Shown: positions 25,938 through 34,233 of the stretch, in pieces | Numbering within the stretch: the first letter of the stretch is position 1 | How the letters are laid out: every line of letters starts with the position of its first letter | DNA from: Streptomyces rishiriensis | GTDB lineage: Bacteria > Actinomycetota > Actinomycetes > Streptomycetales > Streptomycetaceae | Reading direction: 5' to 3' | Length of the DNA: 64,000 bases | NCBI RefSeq assembly: GCF_030815485.1 | Contig: NZ_JAUSWV010000002.1 | Location: 4,526,001-4,590,000 of the forward strand | Notes under the pieces: model-generated | Database searches by the model: none | Seen by the model: only the letters and a program-made list of their open reading frames with translations | Told to the model about the DNA's origin: nothing | Position numbers and translations under genes: made by a program

Positions 25938-28900
25938 TCAGCTGCCCACGCCGACGTCCGGCTCGGGCCGTTCGTGCCCGGGCGGCTGTTGCTGCGGCGG
26001 CTCCTGGGCAGGGGCGGGAGCCCGGTTGGCGCCGCCCTGCGGTATCCCCAGCTGCCAGAGGTGCGAGCCGGAGATGCGGGACGCGGGGGAGGCGGGGGCG
26101 GCGGGGGAGACACGGGAGGTGGGGGACGGGGCGGGGGTTGGGGCCGGTGCTGGGGGCGGGCCCGGGGCTGAAGGCTGCGCCGGTGCGGGTTGTGGTGCTG
26201 GGGCGGGTGCTGGGGCTGGGGCGGTGACAGGGTTCGGGGGCTGCTCTGCGCTCGGGGGCTGCTCTGCGCTCGGGGTCTGTTCCGCGCTCGGGGTCCGCTC
26301 CGCCGTGGGTTCGGACTTTTCCTTGGTTTCTGCGGGCGGGGCGGGGCTCTGGGGGCTCGTGGTCGGCGGCTCCGAGCCTCGGCCCTGGTCCCGGGCTTGG
26401 TCCAGGCCCTGGTCCAGGCTCTGAAATTGGCTCAGGTCCTGGTTCGGGTCGGGGCTGGCGTTGCGGCTCGGGTCCTGGCGGCCCAGGTCCCGGCTGCCAT
26501 CCTGGCCCAGGTCCCGGCTGCCATCCTGGCCCAGGTCCCGGTTGCCATCCTGGCTCAGGTCCGGGCTGCCAGCCCCGCTCAGGTCCTGGCTCAGGTCCGG
26601 GCGGCGCCAGCGCTCCGGGATCGTCGACAGCCGTCGTACGGCGTCGGGGTCGCCTGCCGCTGCCGCCGCGACGGCGCGTGCGCGCAGGGCGCTCTGGCGG
26701 GCGATCGGCGAGAAACCCGGGGCCGCGTTGCCGGTCTCGGAGGGCAGGCCGCGGACGCCCATCCCGTTCAACTGGCCCTGGATTCCCGTCTCCGGGGCGA
26801 AGATCTCGCGCGGCAGCTGCCAGGAGGCCGCGCCGTCCACGTCGACGCGGTGTTCCCTGCCGTCCACGGCGAAGGTGAGTCCGTAGCCGATGTACTGGTC
26901 GTCCTTGTCGAACAGCAGGTCCCCGGAGATCTCGCCACCCCGGTCCCGCACCTCGTCGGCGAGGACCTGGAGGGCGGGCGGGAGGGGGTTGGTGCGGCCG
27001 AGGCTGGTGACGTAGCCGTCGCTGCGGGCCACTCTCCGTTCCCCGGTGCCCTTCTCGACGTAGGGGACCTGGAAACGGGTCTCGCCCTGCTCGTCCTGGT
27101 AGGTCTCGATGGCCCCGACACGTGCCTCGACGAAGGACAGGCGCTTCTGGCCGCCCTCGCCATGGCCGTATCTCTGTTCCATCGCCGGGAACTGGACCTG
27201 GTGCTGCAACGCCGGCGGCGGCGCCGAGCCGATGATCGTGACGTGGGTGTCCGGATTCCGGATCAGGATGATCTCCGCGTTGGCGACGGCGGTGCCGCCG
27301 GAACCCACGACGATCCACTCCTTGGCGGCCTGCGGATCGAAACGGTTCTCGGCGACCTCGTCGCCCAGCAGCGCCCGGCCCTCCGCGGCTTCGCGCGCCG
27401 CCTCCCACTTCTGCGTCGAGTCGAGAGCGGTGAAGCAGTTGCTCATGCGGGTCTCGTCCGCGGTGCCCAGGCCGGCCGAGAGGGCGTCCTTCAGTGCGGC
27501 GTACGAGTCCAGGGCGCCGAGGAGGGTTGCGGTGTCCGCGCCGCTGCGTTCGGCCTGGGTCAGCCAGGTGCGCATCTCGCCCGCACCGGCGAACCCCTGC
27601 CCCTCCAACTCCCGCAGCCGCTCACCGATCAGCCGTACTGCTTCGATGCGGCTCTCCACGGCGAATTCTCCACGCGGCGTTCCCGGTACGAGTTCCGGTG
27701 TGAGGCCGGTGGCGATGCTGGGGGTGCCGTCGCACGCCACCCAGAGGGGGGTCGCCTTCTCCGTGCCGTCCTCGCCCAACGTGCGGACCTCGGCGAGGAG
27801 TTCGCCGTCCCGGCCCAGCCGCAGACGGGCGTGGCCGTTCACCACGTCGCCCTGCGTGGCGAGTTGGTCCTCCCAGACCCGGACGGCGTGGATGGAGATG
27901 CGGTGCCGGGGGTCCTCGACCGCCGCGTACGGGTCGACGCCCATCCACTGCGCGAGGTCGCGGTCCTGGTCCGCCGACTGCACGATCCCGTCACCGGGGT
28001 CCAGGTGCCAGCGGCCCGCGCCGTCCACCAGCAGCGCCTCCGGGTCGCGCCCGGTGAGACTCGCCCCGCCACCGATCACTACCTTGCGCAGCGGGAGTTG
28101 GCCTTCGGCGAGTTGCCCCTCCAGCGTCCGTACGGTGCGTTCGCTGACCTGGGCGCGGTACTCGGCCCACCGTTCGGCGGCGGGTTCGAGCTCGTCGCGG
28201 GGGAGGGGGAGGCCGTTCTGGTCGTAGCCCGGCATGGGCATGGTGACGTCCCGCCGCCCGATGAACGCCTCGACCTGCCGTTCCGCCCGGAGAGCGGCGT
28301 CCCGGGAGGCCTGGAGGGCGGCGGCGTCGGCGGGGGAGAGGTTTTCTATGGGGTGGGCGAGGGCGGTGACCAAGCGCCGGGAGCCGGCGGAGAGGAAATC
28401 GGCCGACGCCCGGTGTCGCACGCGTGCCGCCCTCTCCTGGGGGCGGAACGCTTCCTCGTCGCTCATGGCAGCGGTCGGGCGGATGCCGTACGGATCAAGC
28501 AGCGCCGAGAACTCCGCACGCGCTTCCCTCTGTTGCTGAGGGGAGAGATCGGGGTCCGCGCTACGCGCGGCGAGCCAGTTGAGCTCACCTATGCGGCCTC
28601 GATCCGCTGCGGACAGCTGCTGGTCCGCGGGGAGTTCCGCTCCTTCGCGCAGGAGGCTCTCCCGTACGGGGGTCAGACCTTCGGCGGCGCGTTCGCGCAC
28701 CGCAGCGAGCTCACCGAGTTCGTGGGCGAGGACTCGCCCCAGCATCGCGGTCGGAAGGCGGTCGGACACCCGGATGACGTAGTTCTGGGAGGCGGTGTTT
28801 GTCGCCGTGTCGGCGATCGCTCCCGTCGTCAATGGAATGGCGTCCACCCAGATCTGGGCGGATTCCCCGCGACTGTCCTGCAACACGAAATACTGGCGGC

Positions 28901-29066
28901 CGTCCTCGGTCTGGGCCGGGGTGAGGGAGGCCAGTCCGTCCCCCAGGACGACGGCTGCCACCGCGCCCATGTCCCGCCTCGCGGCCCACACGAGATCCTG
29001 CTGCTGTACGGTTCCGCCCGGCCCGAGCGTCCCCATGAAGATCTGCGGATCGGCCGATGTGTCCAC
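25938..29066 (-). CDS. Large protein with HELGE motif, two dinucleotide-binding motifs and repetitive tail
   Basis: 1,042 residues from the GTG at 29066 (after GGGAGGG); no signal peptide or membrane segment. A region at ~60-125 ends in AHELGEL (H115-E119), a zincin-like HExx motif with Glu where the second His is expected. A helical, charged region follows to ~320, then KVVIGGGASLTGRDP (~332) and EWIVVGSGGTAVANAEIILIRNPDTHVTIIG (~590), which look like FAD- and NAD(P)-binding strands of a flavoprotein disulfide-reductase-like fold split by an insertion. From ~815 the protein is low complexity: D-L-x-Q-D/S repeats, TPSAEQ repeats, then Pro/Ala. I recognise no family. It sits at the distal end of the secretion locus, divergent from a small Cys-rich protein, so an exported effector is possible; that is inference. 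Confidence 0.75.
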   Translation of the reverse strand: MDTSADPQIFMGTLGPGGTVQQQDLVWAARRDMGAVAAVVLGDGLASLTPAQTEDGRQYFVLQDSRGESAQIWVDAIPLTTGAIADTATNTASQNYVIRVSDRLPTAMLGRVLAHELGELAAVRERAAEGLTPVRESLLREGAELPADQQLSAADRGRIGELNWLAARSADPDLSPQQQREARAEFSALLDPYGIRPTAAMSDEEAFRPQERAARVRHRASADFLSAGSRRLVTALAHPIENLSPADAAALQASRDAALRAERQVEAFIGRRDVTMPMPGYDQNGLPLPRDELEPAAERWAEYRAQVSERTVRTLEGQLAEGQLPLRKVVIGGGASLTGRDPEALLVDGAGRWHLDPGDGIVQSADQDRDLAQWMGVDPYAAVEDPRHRISIHAVRVWEDQLATQGDVVNGHARLRLGRDGELLAEVRTLGEDGTEKATPLWVACDGTPSIATGLTPELVPGTPRGEFAVESRIEAVRLIGERLRELEGQGFAGAGEMRTWLTQAERSGADTATLLGALDSYAALKDALSAGLGTADETRMSNCFTALDSTQKWEAAREAAEGRALLGDEVAENRFDPQAAKEWIVVGSGGTAVANAEIILIRNPDTHVTIIGSAPPPALQHQVQFPAMEQRYGHGEGGQKRLSFVEARVGAIETYQDEQGETRFQVPYVEKGTGERRVARSDGYVTSLGRTNPLPPALQVLADEVRDRGGEISGDLLFDKDDQYIGYGLTFAVDGREHRVDVDGAASWQLPREIFAPETGIQGQLNGMGVRGLPSETGNAAPGFSPIARQSALRARAVAAAAAGDPDAVRRLSTIPERWRRPDLSQDLSGAGSPDLSQDGNRDLGQDGSRDLGQDGSRDLGRQDPSRNASPDPNQDLSQFQSLDQGLDQARDQGRGSEPPTTSPQSPAPPAETKEKSEPTAERTPSAEQTPSAEQPPSAEQPPNPVTAPAPAPAPAPQPAPAQPSAPGPPPAPAPTPAPSPTSRVSPAAPASPASRISGSHLWQLGIPQGGANRAPAPAQEPPQQQPPGHERPEPDVGVGS
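26233..26304. repeat. Four 18-bp coding repeats (TPSAEQ)
   Basis: Units start at 26233, 26251, 26269 and 26287 and encode the hexapeptide TPSAEQ/PPSAEQ in the tail of the 1,042-residue protein. An 18-bp period keeps the frame, so copy number can vary without breaking the gene. Confidence 0.85.
26480..26570. repeat. Nearly four 24-bp coding repeats (D-G-S-R-D-L-G-Q)
   Basis: Units begin at 26480, 26504, 26528 and 26552 (GGCCCAGGTCCCGGCTGCCA core). They encode an octapeptide repeat in the same tail; the first two copies are identical, indicating recent expansion. Confidence 0.88.
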
Positions 29067-29128
29067 GTGATGCCCTCCCCCAGGCTCTGTACATATGCAC
29101 ACCGCACAACAGACTTTAGGATCATCCC

Positions 29129-29701
29129 ATGTTGAGAGCCCGTTCCTCACTTGAAGCGCACCTGTACATGGACCTGCATCCATGCGAGTGCGGGAGCTCC
29201 GACTTCGTCCGCCGGCACCGCCTGGAGCAGCGCGGTGACGGCATCGTCGCCGTGTACGAGGGGCCCTGCACCCAGTGCGGCCGCAACCGGAACTTCGCCT
29301 TCCTGATGGCCGACGAGATCCCCCCGCCTCCGCCGGCCTTCGGTGGCCCTGAGCCGTCCGAGATCATCGACCCCGGTGAGTTCGTCGGGGTCGCCCACGA
29401 CGTCTCGCGCCGCGCAGGACTGGAGATGCTCAACTCACCCGAATCCGAGCACCACAGGTACCGGGGTGCGATGGCGTACGCGCTGGCCGCCTCTGAGGAG
29501 GTCCTGAAGTTCATCCCTCCGGGCCAGGACGCGGTCCCCGCCTCCGCCTTCACCTCCGAGGCGGGCAGGGCACGCTACGAGCGGGAGCCGGCGAAGTTCG
29601 ACCGCGACATCCTCCAGATGGACATCGACCTCACGCGGAAGATCCTCGCCGACATCGACGAGGTCAGCCGCCCGCCCGGCCAGAGCGGGCCGCAGGCCTG
29701 A
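29129..29701 (+). CDS. Cys-rich (zinc-ribbon-like) protein of unknown function
   Basis: 190 residues. Two Cys pairs near the N-terminus, HPCECGSSDF and GPCTQCGRNRNF, separated by ~30 residues, form a probable zinc ribbon. The rest is soluble and acidic (PSEIIDPGEFVGVAHDVSRRAG, AMAYALAASEEVLKFIPPG, ILQMDIDLTRKILADIDEVS). The start at 29129 is weakly supported (AGGATC upstream); an ATG at 29168 is possible. It is divergent from the 1,042-residue protein, with only 62 bp between starts, and is the only plus-strand gene inside the minus-strand arm of the secretion locus. A partner or immunity role toward its neighbour is conceivable but unproven. Confidence 0.75.
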   Translation: MLRARSSLEAHLYMDLHPCECGSSDFVRRHRLEQRGDGIVAVYEGPCTQCGRNRNFAFLMADEIPPPPPAFGGPEPSEIIDPGEFVGVAHDVSRRAGLEMLNSPESEHHRYRGAMAYALAASEEVLKFIPPGQDAVPASAFTSEAGRARYEREPAKFDRDILQMDIDLTRKILADIDEVSRPPGQSGPQA

Positions 29702-29723
29702 GTGCGGGCCCGGCGGACAGGGC

Positions 29724-29981
29724 TCAGCCCAGCTGTTCCGTTGTGCCGTCCGGGTGGATCAGGAGGCGGATCGCGCCGCCGTAGCGGTTGTCGGTGATGG
29801 TGGCCGGGGTGGGGGCGCCGAGCTGCTGGGCGCGTTGCTGGAGGATCGCCAGGACGACGTCCTGGATGTCGCCGTAGGGCGGGGCGGTGACCGGGACGCC
29901 GTCGATCAGGCCGGCGTTGGGGGAGAAGACGTGCACCTGGGCGTCCGCCGTGGCGGGGGGTGGCGGCGTCGGTTCGGTCAT
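29724..29981 (-). CDS. Small conserved-looking protein of the secretion locus
   Basis: 85 residues. A Pro-rich start is followed by a folded-looking part: VHVFSPNAGLIDGVPVTAPPYGDIQDVVLAILQQRAQQLGAP and ITDNRYGGAIRLLIHPDGTTEQL. No signal or membrane segment. It follows the WhiB-like gene by 44 bp on the same strand, so it is probably the last gene of the minus-strand arm. I do not recognise the family. Confidence 0.7.
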   Translation of the reverse strand: MTEPTPPPPATADAQVHVFSPNAGLIDGVPVTAPPYGDIQDVVLAILQQRAQQLGAPTPATITDNRYGGAIRLLIHPDGTTEQLG

Positions 29982-30025
29982 CGGGGCTCTGGGTCCTTCC
30001 GGCTCGGTTCCGGATCAGTTCCGGC

Positions 30026-31513
30026 TCAGGCGCTTTTCGCCTCGTCCTGTTCGACGACGTCGATGGGGACGTCGACGGTGCGAGCGTACGTGCCCCGGGC
30101 GAGGCGCTGAAGGCGGCCCGACTTGACGAGGGCGGACAGCACGTTGCTGATCGTCTTGGAGGGGTCGCCGTACACGCCGGGCGGGAGCGCGCGCAGGACG
30201 TCACGGGCCGAGAAGGAGGCGGGGAAGGTCGAGACGGCCGTTTCCACGGCTGCCCGGATGCTGGGGGCGCCGGAGGGCACGAGGGTGGCGGCCTGACCCG
30301 TGCCGGCGGACGTCCTGCCGGACGGGGCGGGGTGGGGGAGACACGCGCGGATGCCCTGGAGCGCGATGCGGATCGGTTCCAGAGGGATCCGGTCGCCGTC
30401 CGGGGCCCCGGTCGCGGCCAGCATCGTCGTCACCTTCTCGATGTTGGCGAGCGATGTGGCCAGCTCGCGCAGCAGCGGTTCCAGGAAGTCGCGGCGCAGG
30501 GCCGCCACCGGGTCGGTGGTGGCGAGTTCGACGGAGACCGAGCCGGTGAGGGCGCGCAGCGGGCCGGCGGTGTCGGGAGCGGTCCCGGCGGGGTCGCAGG
30601 AACCCCGGCCGCCTTGCGGAGCCAGTGCCTCCACGGCCTTGCGCGCACCGCGGATGGTGTCCGGCAGCTCCGGCGCGATCTCGCCGCCGGGCACGCTCGC
30701 CAGCATCACGACCAGCTGCTCCAGGCCGGTGAGCGTGGGCAGGGCGGAGCGGATCAGAGGAGCCAGCAGAGCCTGTCGTACGGCCTGGGCGGGATCCTCG
30801 TACGAGAAGGCGATCCGCTGCCCGGACTCGGCCGTTGCCATGTCCTCGCTCCTGCTTTCCGGGTGGGTACGTCTGGAATGGTGACCGTCGCCCTGCGTCT
30901 GCTGTGAGGTCGTGTGCTCGTGCAACTGCCTCGGGATGGCAGGCAACTCACTGCGCTGCCTGGCCAGTTGGTCCTGGCGCGCGTCGAAAGCGTCGAGGAT
31001 TCGCTCCAGCACGGGCTGACCGGGCTCGGCGTCGTGCCGGGCGGCCGTGCCGGTGCTGAGGGAGCGCAGGCGGAGCAGGCGGCGGGACGTTTCGCCGGAG
31101 CTGTAACCGGGGCCCGCGCCGGGGCCGTCCACCGTGTGGGTGGGCAGGTCGCCGTTCGCGTCGCCGACACCGAGGGCGCGGCGGATCCAGCGACGGTCGT
31201 CGAGCGTGGTCGCGGCCGCGTAGCCGTAGGGCTCTGCGTGGGCCACGGCGTCCTGGAGGCATTCCGCCCACAACGGGCAGGAAGCGCACAGGTCGCGGGC
31301 GGTGCGGAGCAGTACGAGGTGCTGGTGGCGCTGTTCGGGCGAGGTGTGCGGAATGTCCGTGGGTGCCTCCAGCAGCGGATGCTGGAAGACGTCCGGTCGG
31401 CGCTGGCAGGGCAGAGCGGCGTCGGGAGTGTGGGCCCCCGCCCCCGCCCCCGCTCCCCGTACCGGCCCGCGCGCGGGGCGCGCGGGAAGCGCCGTATGGC
31501 TGGCCATAGGCAT
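30026..31513 (-). CDS. WhiB-like N-terminus fused to a C-terminal winged-helix protein
   Basis: 495 residues from the ATG at 31513 (after GGGGGA). C36, C76, C79 and C85 (the last three as CASCPLWAEC) fit a WhiB-type [4Fe-4S] set, although C36-C76 is much wider spaced than usual, and the tryptophan-glycine turn is replaced by GYAAATTLDDRRWIRRAL. After a Ser/Gln linker, an in-frame ATG at 30841 with its own good ribosome site (GCAGGAGCGAGGAC) opens a second domain (helical, PAQAVRQALLAPLIRSALPTL and repeats of that kind). It ends in a winged helix (SFSARDVLRALPPGVYGDPSKTISNVLSALVKSGRLQRLARGTY). This is a likely regulator of the secretion locus, and two products may be made. Confidence 0.75.
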   Translation of the reverse strand: MPMASHTALPARPARGPVRGAGAGAGAHTPDAALPCQRRPDVFQHPLLEAPTDIPHTSPEQRHQHLVLLRTARDLCASCPLWAECLQDAVAHAEPYGYAAATTLDDRRWIRRALGVGDANGDLPTHTVDGPGAGPGYSSGETSRRLLRLRSLSTGTAARHDAEPGQPVLERILDAFDARQDQLARQRSELPAIPRQLHEHTTSQQTQGDGHHSRRTHPESRSEDMATAESGQRIAFSYEDPAQAVRQALLAPLIRSALPTLTGLEQLVVMLASVPGGEIAPELPDTIRGARKAVEALAPQGGRGSCDPAGTAPDTAGPLRALTGSVSVELATTDPVAALRRDFLEPLLRELATSLANIEKVTTMLAATGAPDGDRIPLEPIRIALQGIRACLPHPAPSGRTSAGTGQAATLVPSGAPSIRAAVETAVSTFPASFSARDVLRALPPGVYGDPSKTISNVLSALVKSGRLQRLARGTYARTVDVPIDVVEQDEAKSA

Positions 31514-31640
31514 GTGTGTCGTCCCCCGTGGTGATACGTGATCGGGGGGGAGCCTAAGACGTTCCGTCAACCCCGTGCAACGCATCTGCAAAGCATGTGC
31601 CGACTTGGCACAGTGACGAGACGAAACGTTCACACGGGCC

Positions 31641-32321
31641 TCAACTGTCCGCCGGGTCACTGGCTTTGCGCCTCCGCAGGCGGCCGAGTGCCTGGCGGGC
31701 CCGGCCCGTAACCGCTTTCGCGCTGCTTCCGCGTATCGCCAGCACGCCGAGCACGCCGAGGAAACCGAGCGGTACACCTGCTTCCGGGAGGAACATCCCG
31801 GCGACGGATGCGATGACGAGGATCACATCCGCGAGGACGACGGTGACGCCTCGTCGGCCCGGGTGTTCCTTCACCATCCAGGCGCCGAGGAGGGCCATTC
31901 CGGCCAGGGCCCAGTAGCCGAACACAGCCTGTCCGCTGACTGCCGCGCCCGTGTTCCACCGAGCGGCGTCGCCTGCGGCCGAGAAGTAGCCGGTGAGTGC
32001 GGCGCCGATCGTCGTCGAGGCCAGCGCCAGCAGAAGCTGGACGCGGCGGCGGAGCAGCCAGACGACGATGCCGAGGACGATCAGCGTGCCGACCGCGACG
32101 AAGGACGAGCCGCTCTGGGAGGCCAGGGTGAACAAGGTGTAGGCGGCCGCGATGCCGAAGACGATGCGAGGGAGGAGCCTGATCGCCCAGGGATCGTTCT
32201 TGTCCTGGTGGAGGAGACGGCGCAGGCGGTGCGGTGCGGAGGCGGGCGTCTGCCTCTTCGTGCCGGGAGACCCCTGGGGGCGGATTCGAGGGGTACGGGC
32301 GTTGCCCGGAGTGCGGCTCAT
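31641..32321 (-). CDS. Membrane protein of the secretion locus
   Basis: 226 residues from the ATG at 32321, only 7 bp after the preceding stop. A basic N-terminus (~50 residues) is followed by about six hydrophobic segments (IVFGIAAAYTLFTLA, VAVGTLIVLGIVVWLL, LLLALASTTIGAALTGYF, VFGYWALAGMALLGAWMV, VVLADVILVIASVAGMF, LGFLGVLGVLAI) and a short basic tail. No family recognised. The tight spacing makes it part of the minus-strand operon. Confidence 0.8.
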   Translation of the reverse strand: MSRTPGNARTPRIRPQGSPGTKRQTPASAPHRLRRLLHQDKNDPWAIRLLPRIVFGIAAAYTLFTLASQSGSSFVAVGTLIVLGIVVWLLRRRVQLLLALASTTIGAALTGYFSAAGDAARWNTGAAVSGQAVFGYWALAGMALLGAWMVKEHPGRRGVTVVLADVILVIASVAGMFLPEAGVPLGFLGVLGVLAIRGSSAKAVTGRARQALGRLRRRKASDPADS

Positions 32322-32328
32322 GGGCGGG

Positions 32329-33591
32329 TCACATTCCCCTTCCGGCGTCGTTCGACTGCTCCGGGGACGGAGGCGCCTTCGAAGGAGCCGCCGGGGTGTC
32401 GGTTCTGCCCGGGGCGACGACCGACTTCGCCTGCGGTGTGACACCGGGCAGGAAGCTGTGGGCCTGTACGGCGGCGGCCCCCGGGGCCGGGAGGGTGAGC
32501 GGCTCGAGCGGGGCCGGTCCCGTTCTGGCGTTGACCGTGACACCGGGGAGGTACTGGCCGTGGGTGCTGACAGCGACGGCAGGTGGTCCTGCCGGTGAGT
32601 CCAGTTCGGGGCCGCGCTGTTCGGCCGCCCACTGCTGGTCCTCGACGCTGGGCAGGGTGATCTCGTGGTCCGGGCGCAGGACCTTGATCTCCTCGACGAG
32701 TTTCTCCACATCGGCCGATCGAGCGGGGCCGTCCATGGTCGCCACCCGGGCGCACACCTCCAGCACGGCGGCACGCTGGGCCTCGGGGGTGGGGAGCGCC
32801 GCGAGCTGCTGGAGGTCCAGGTGGCCCGCCTTGGTCAGTGGCGTGTACTTCGGGTCGCTCTCCTCGTACGGGAAGGTGTGGACCTGGGCGCGGACGACCT
32901 GGGAAGCCAGCAACTCCTGGGTCTCCGGGGCGAGATCCGTGTACTTCTGCGTCGGCGCCGGATACATGAACTGGATGATGTCGAGCTTGCCGTCCTGGCG
33001 GAGCTGACGGGACTCCGTCTGGTAGGCGACGGTTCCGGGGTTGAGTTCGGCCATGAAGAAGAGGGCTTCGTTCTCCGTCTTCGCGGCGTATTTCTGTGAG
33101 AGCGCGTCCCAGGCACTTCCTGCCATGGCCTCACCACTGGCCGCGTCCAGGCCCAGGGCGCCGTGGAGAGTCTTGTCCCACAGATGCAGTTCACCTAGCT
33201 TCTGACCGCCGGGGGTTCCCTCCAAGTAGCGCACGGCATCCTGGTGGGACGCCGCATTCTCCACGTCGGCGTAGGCGGCAGCGACGTGCATGCTGCGGAT
33301 CTTTTCGCCCTCGCCGAGCTGAGGGTGGTTTTCGAGGGCCCAGGACCAGAAAGCGGACTTCGTGTCCGGAGCCGGCAGGTCGACGTCCATCTCGCCGACG
33401 AGGCCGACGATGTAGGAGGGCAACTTTTCCGTCAGTTCCTCCACTTTGATACCGGACCTCAGGGCGCCCGCTTTCAGCTCCCTGACGATCTTTCTGGCTT
33501 CCGCGTCCGACAGGCCTGCGTCCAGATGGGCCAACGTGGCCCGCTCGCGCGCGCCCGTGACGACTTCATCAGCCAGTTGCTGCTCGGTCAC
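32329..33591 (-). CDS. Cytosolic protein of unknown function in the secretion operon
   Basis: 420 residues from the GTG at 33591, overlapping the preceding stop by four bases (GTGA). Residues 1-~300 are helical and charged (DAGLSDAEARKIVRELKAGALRSGIKVEELTEKLPSYIVGLV and similar). The C-terminal ~110 residues are Pro/Ala-rich and repeat YLPGVTVNA / FLPGVTPQA. No membrane segment, no catalytic motif known to me. Translational coupling ties it to the paralogue pair upstream. Confidence 0.75.
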   Translation of the reverse strand: MTEQQLADEVVTGARERATLAHLDAGLSDAEARKIVRELKAGALRSGIKVEELTEKLPSYIVGLVGEMDVDLPAPDTKSAFWSWALENHPQLGEGEKIRSMHVAAAYADVENAASHQDAVRYLEGTPGGQKLGELHLWDKTLHGALGLDAASGEAMAGSAWDALSQKYAAKTENEALFFMAELNPGTVAYQTESRQLRQDGKLDIIQFMYPAPTQKYTDLAPETQELLASQVVRAQVHTFPYEESDPKYTPLTKAGHLDLQQLAALPTPEAQRAAVLEVCARVATMDGPARSADVEKLVEEIKVLRPDHEITLPSVEDQQWAAEQRGPELDSPAGPPAVAVSTHGQYLPGVTVNARTGPAPLEPLTLPAPGAAAVQAHSFLPGVTPQAKSVVAPGRTDTPAAPSKAPPSPEQSNDAGRGM

Positions 33592-34196
33592 AAGGCCTCC
33601 GGCGGATAGCAGTCGACGTTGATCAGTGCGCCTCGCGTCTCTCCGGGGAGGGGCGCGAGCCCGAGATTCACGGTGAGCACCGTGTCGCAGCCCTCCGGAC
33701 CGGCGGCCGGCCACACGGCCATTCGGTAGGGGTCCATGTCCTCCAGGCGGTTCTCGCGCTGCACGAGCCAGTGGTGCTCGCGCGGAGGCTCAGGGAAGGC
33801 CGGGTCGTCCCAGCTGCCCGAGAACGCGGGATCGCCGAGAGCGGTGCGCGCCGCCGACTCGAACGCGTTCCAGGCCTCGGCCGCTCGCCTCAGGACCAGA
33901 TCATTCTCGTCCGCACTGTCGGCACGCAGGTGCCAGGTGCTCCAGTTGAGGTTCTGCACCGGCGCCCATCCACCGCCGTGGACGGGATACAGCGTCATGC
34001 GCTGGCCGGTGGCGCTGTGGACGCTCAGGACCCGTTCACCCGGCAGGGGGCGCCAGCCGAACAGCGCGCACCAGTCGTCCAGTGCCTGGCCGGGGTTCGG
34101 CGGGCCCGCCCAGACGGCCGGCCAGTCCACGTGCTCCAGCCCCCGGAGCTCCTCGGCCAGCTGCTCGGCGCTGCGGTCGATCTTGAGGGTCGTCAT
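33588..34196 (-). CDS. Paralogue B of a tandem pair (unknown function)
   Basis: 202 residues. It shares with the next gene upstream (34234-34863) the frame LVDWPAVWAG…FGWRPL…SWDDPAFPE…HHWLVQ…MAVW and its length, so the two arose by duplication. Tryptophan-rich and soluble, without signal peptide. Such small Trp-rich proteins occur beside polymorphic-toxin or secretion loci in Streptomyces (DUF6301-like from memory, uncertain). It overlaps the following gene by four bases. Confidence 0.72.
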   Translation of the reverse strand: MTTLKIDRSAEQLAEELRGLEHVDWPAVWAGPPNPGQALDDWCALFGWRPLPGERVLSVHSATGQRMTLYPVHGGGWAPVQNLNWSTWHLRADSADENDLVLRRAAEAWNAFESAARTALGDPAFSGSWDDPAFPEPPREHHWLVQRENRLEDMDPYRMAVWPAAGPEGCDTVLTVNLGLAPLPGETRGALINVDCYPPEAL

Positions 34197-34233
34197 CGCT
34201 TGTCACCTTCCTCGCGTTCCGCGCGGCTCCGGT

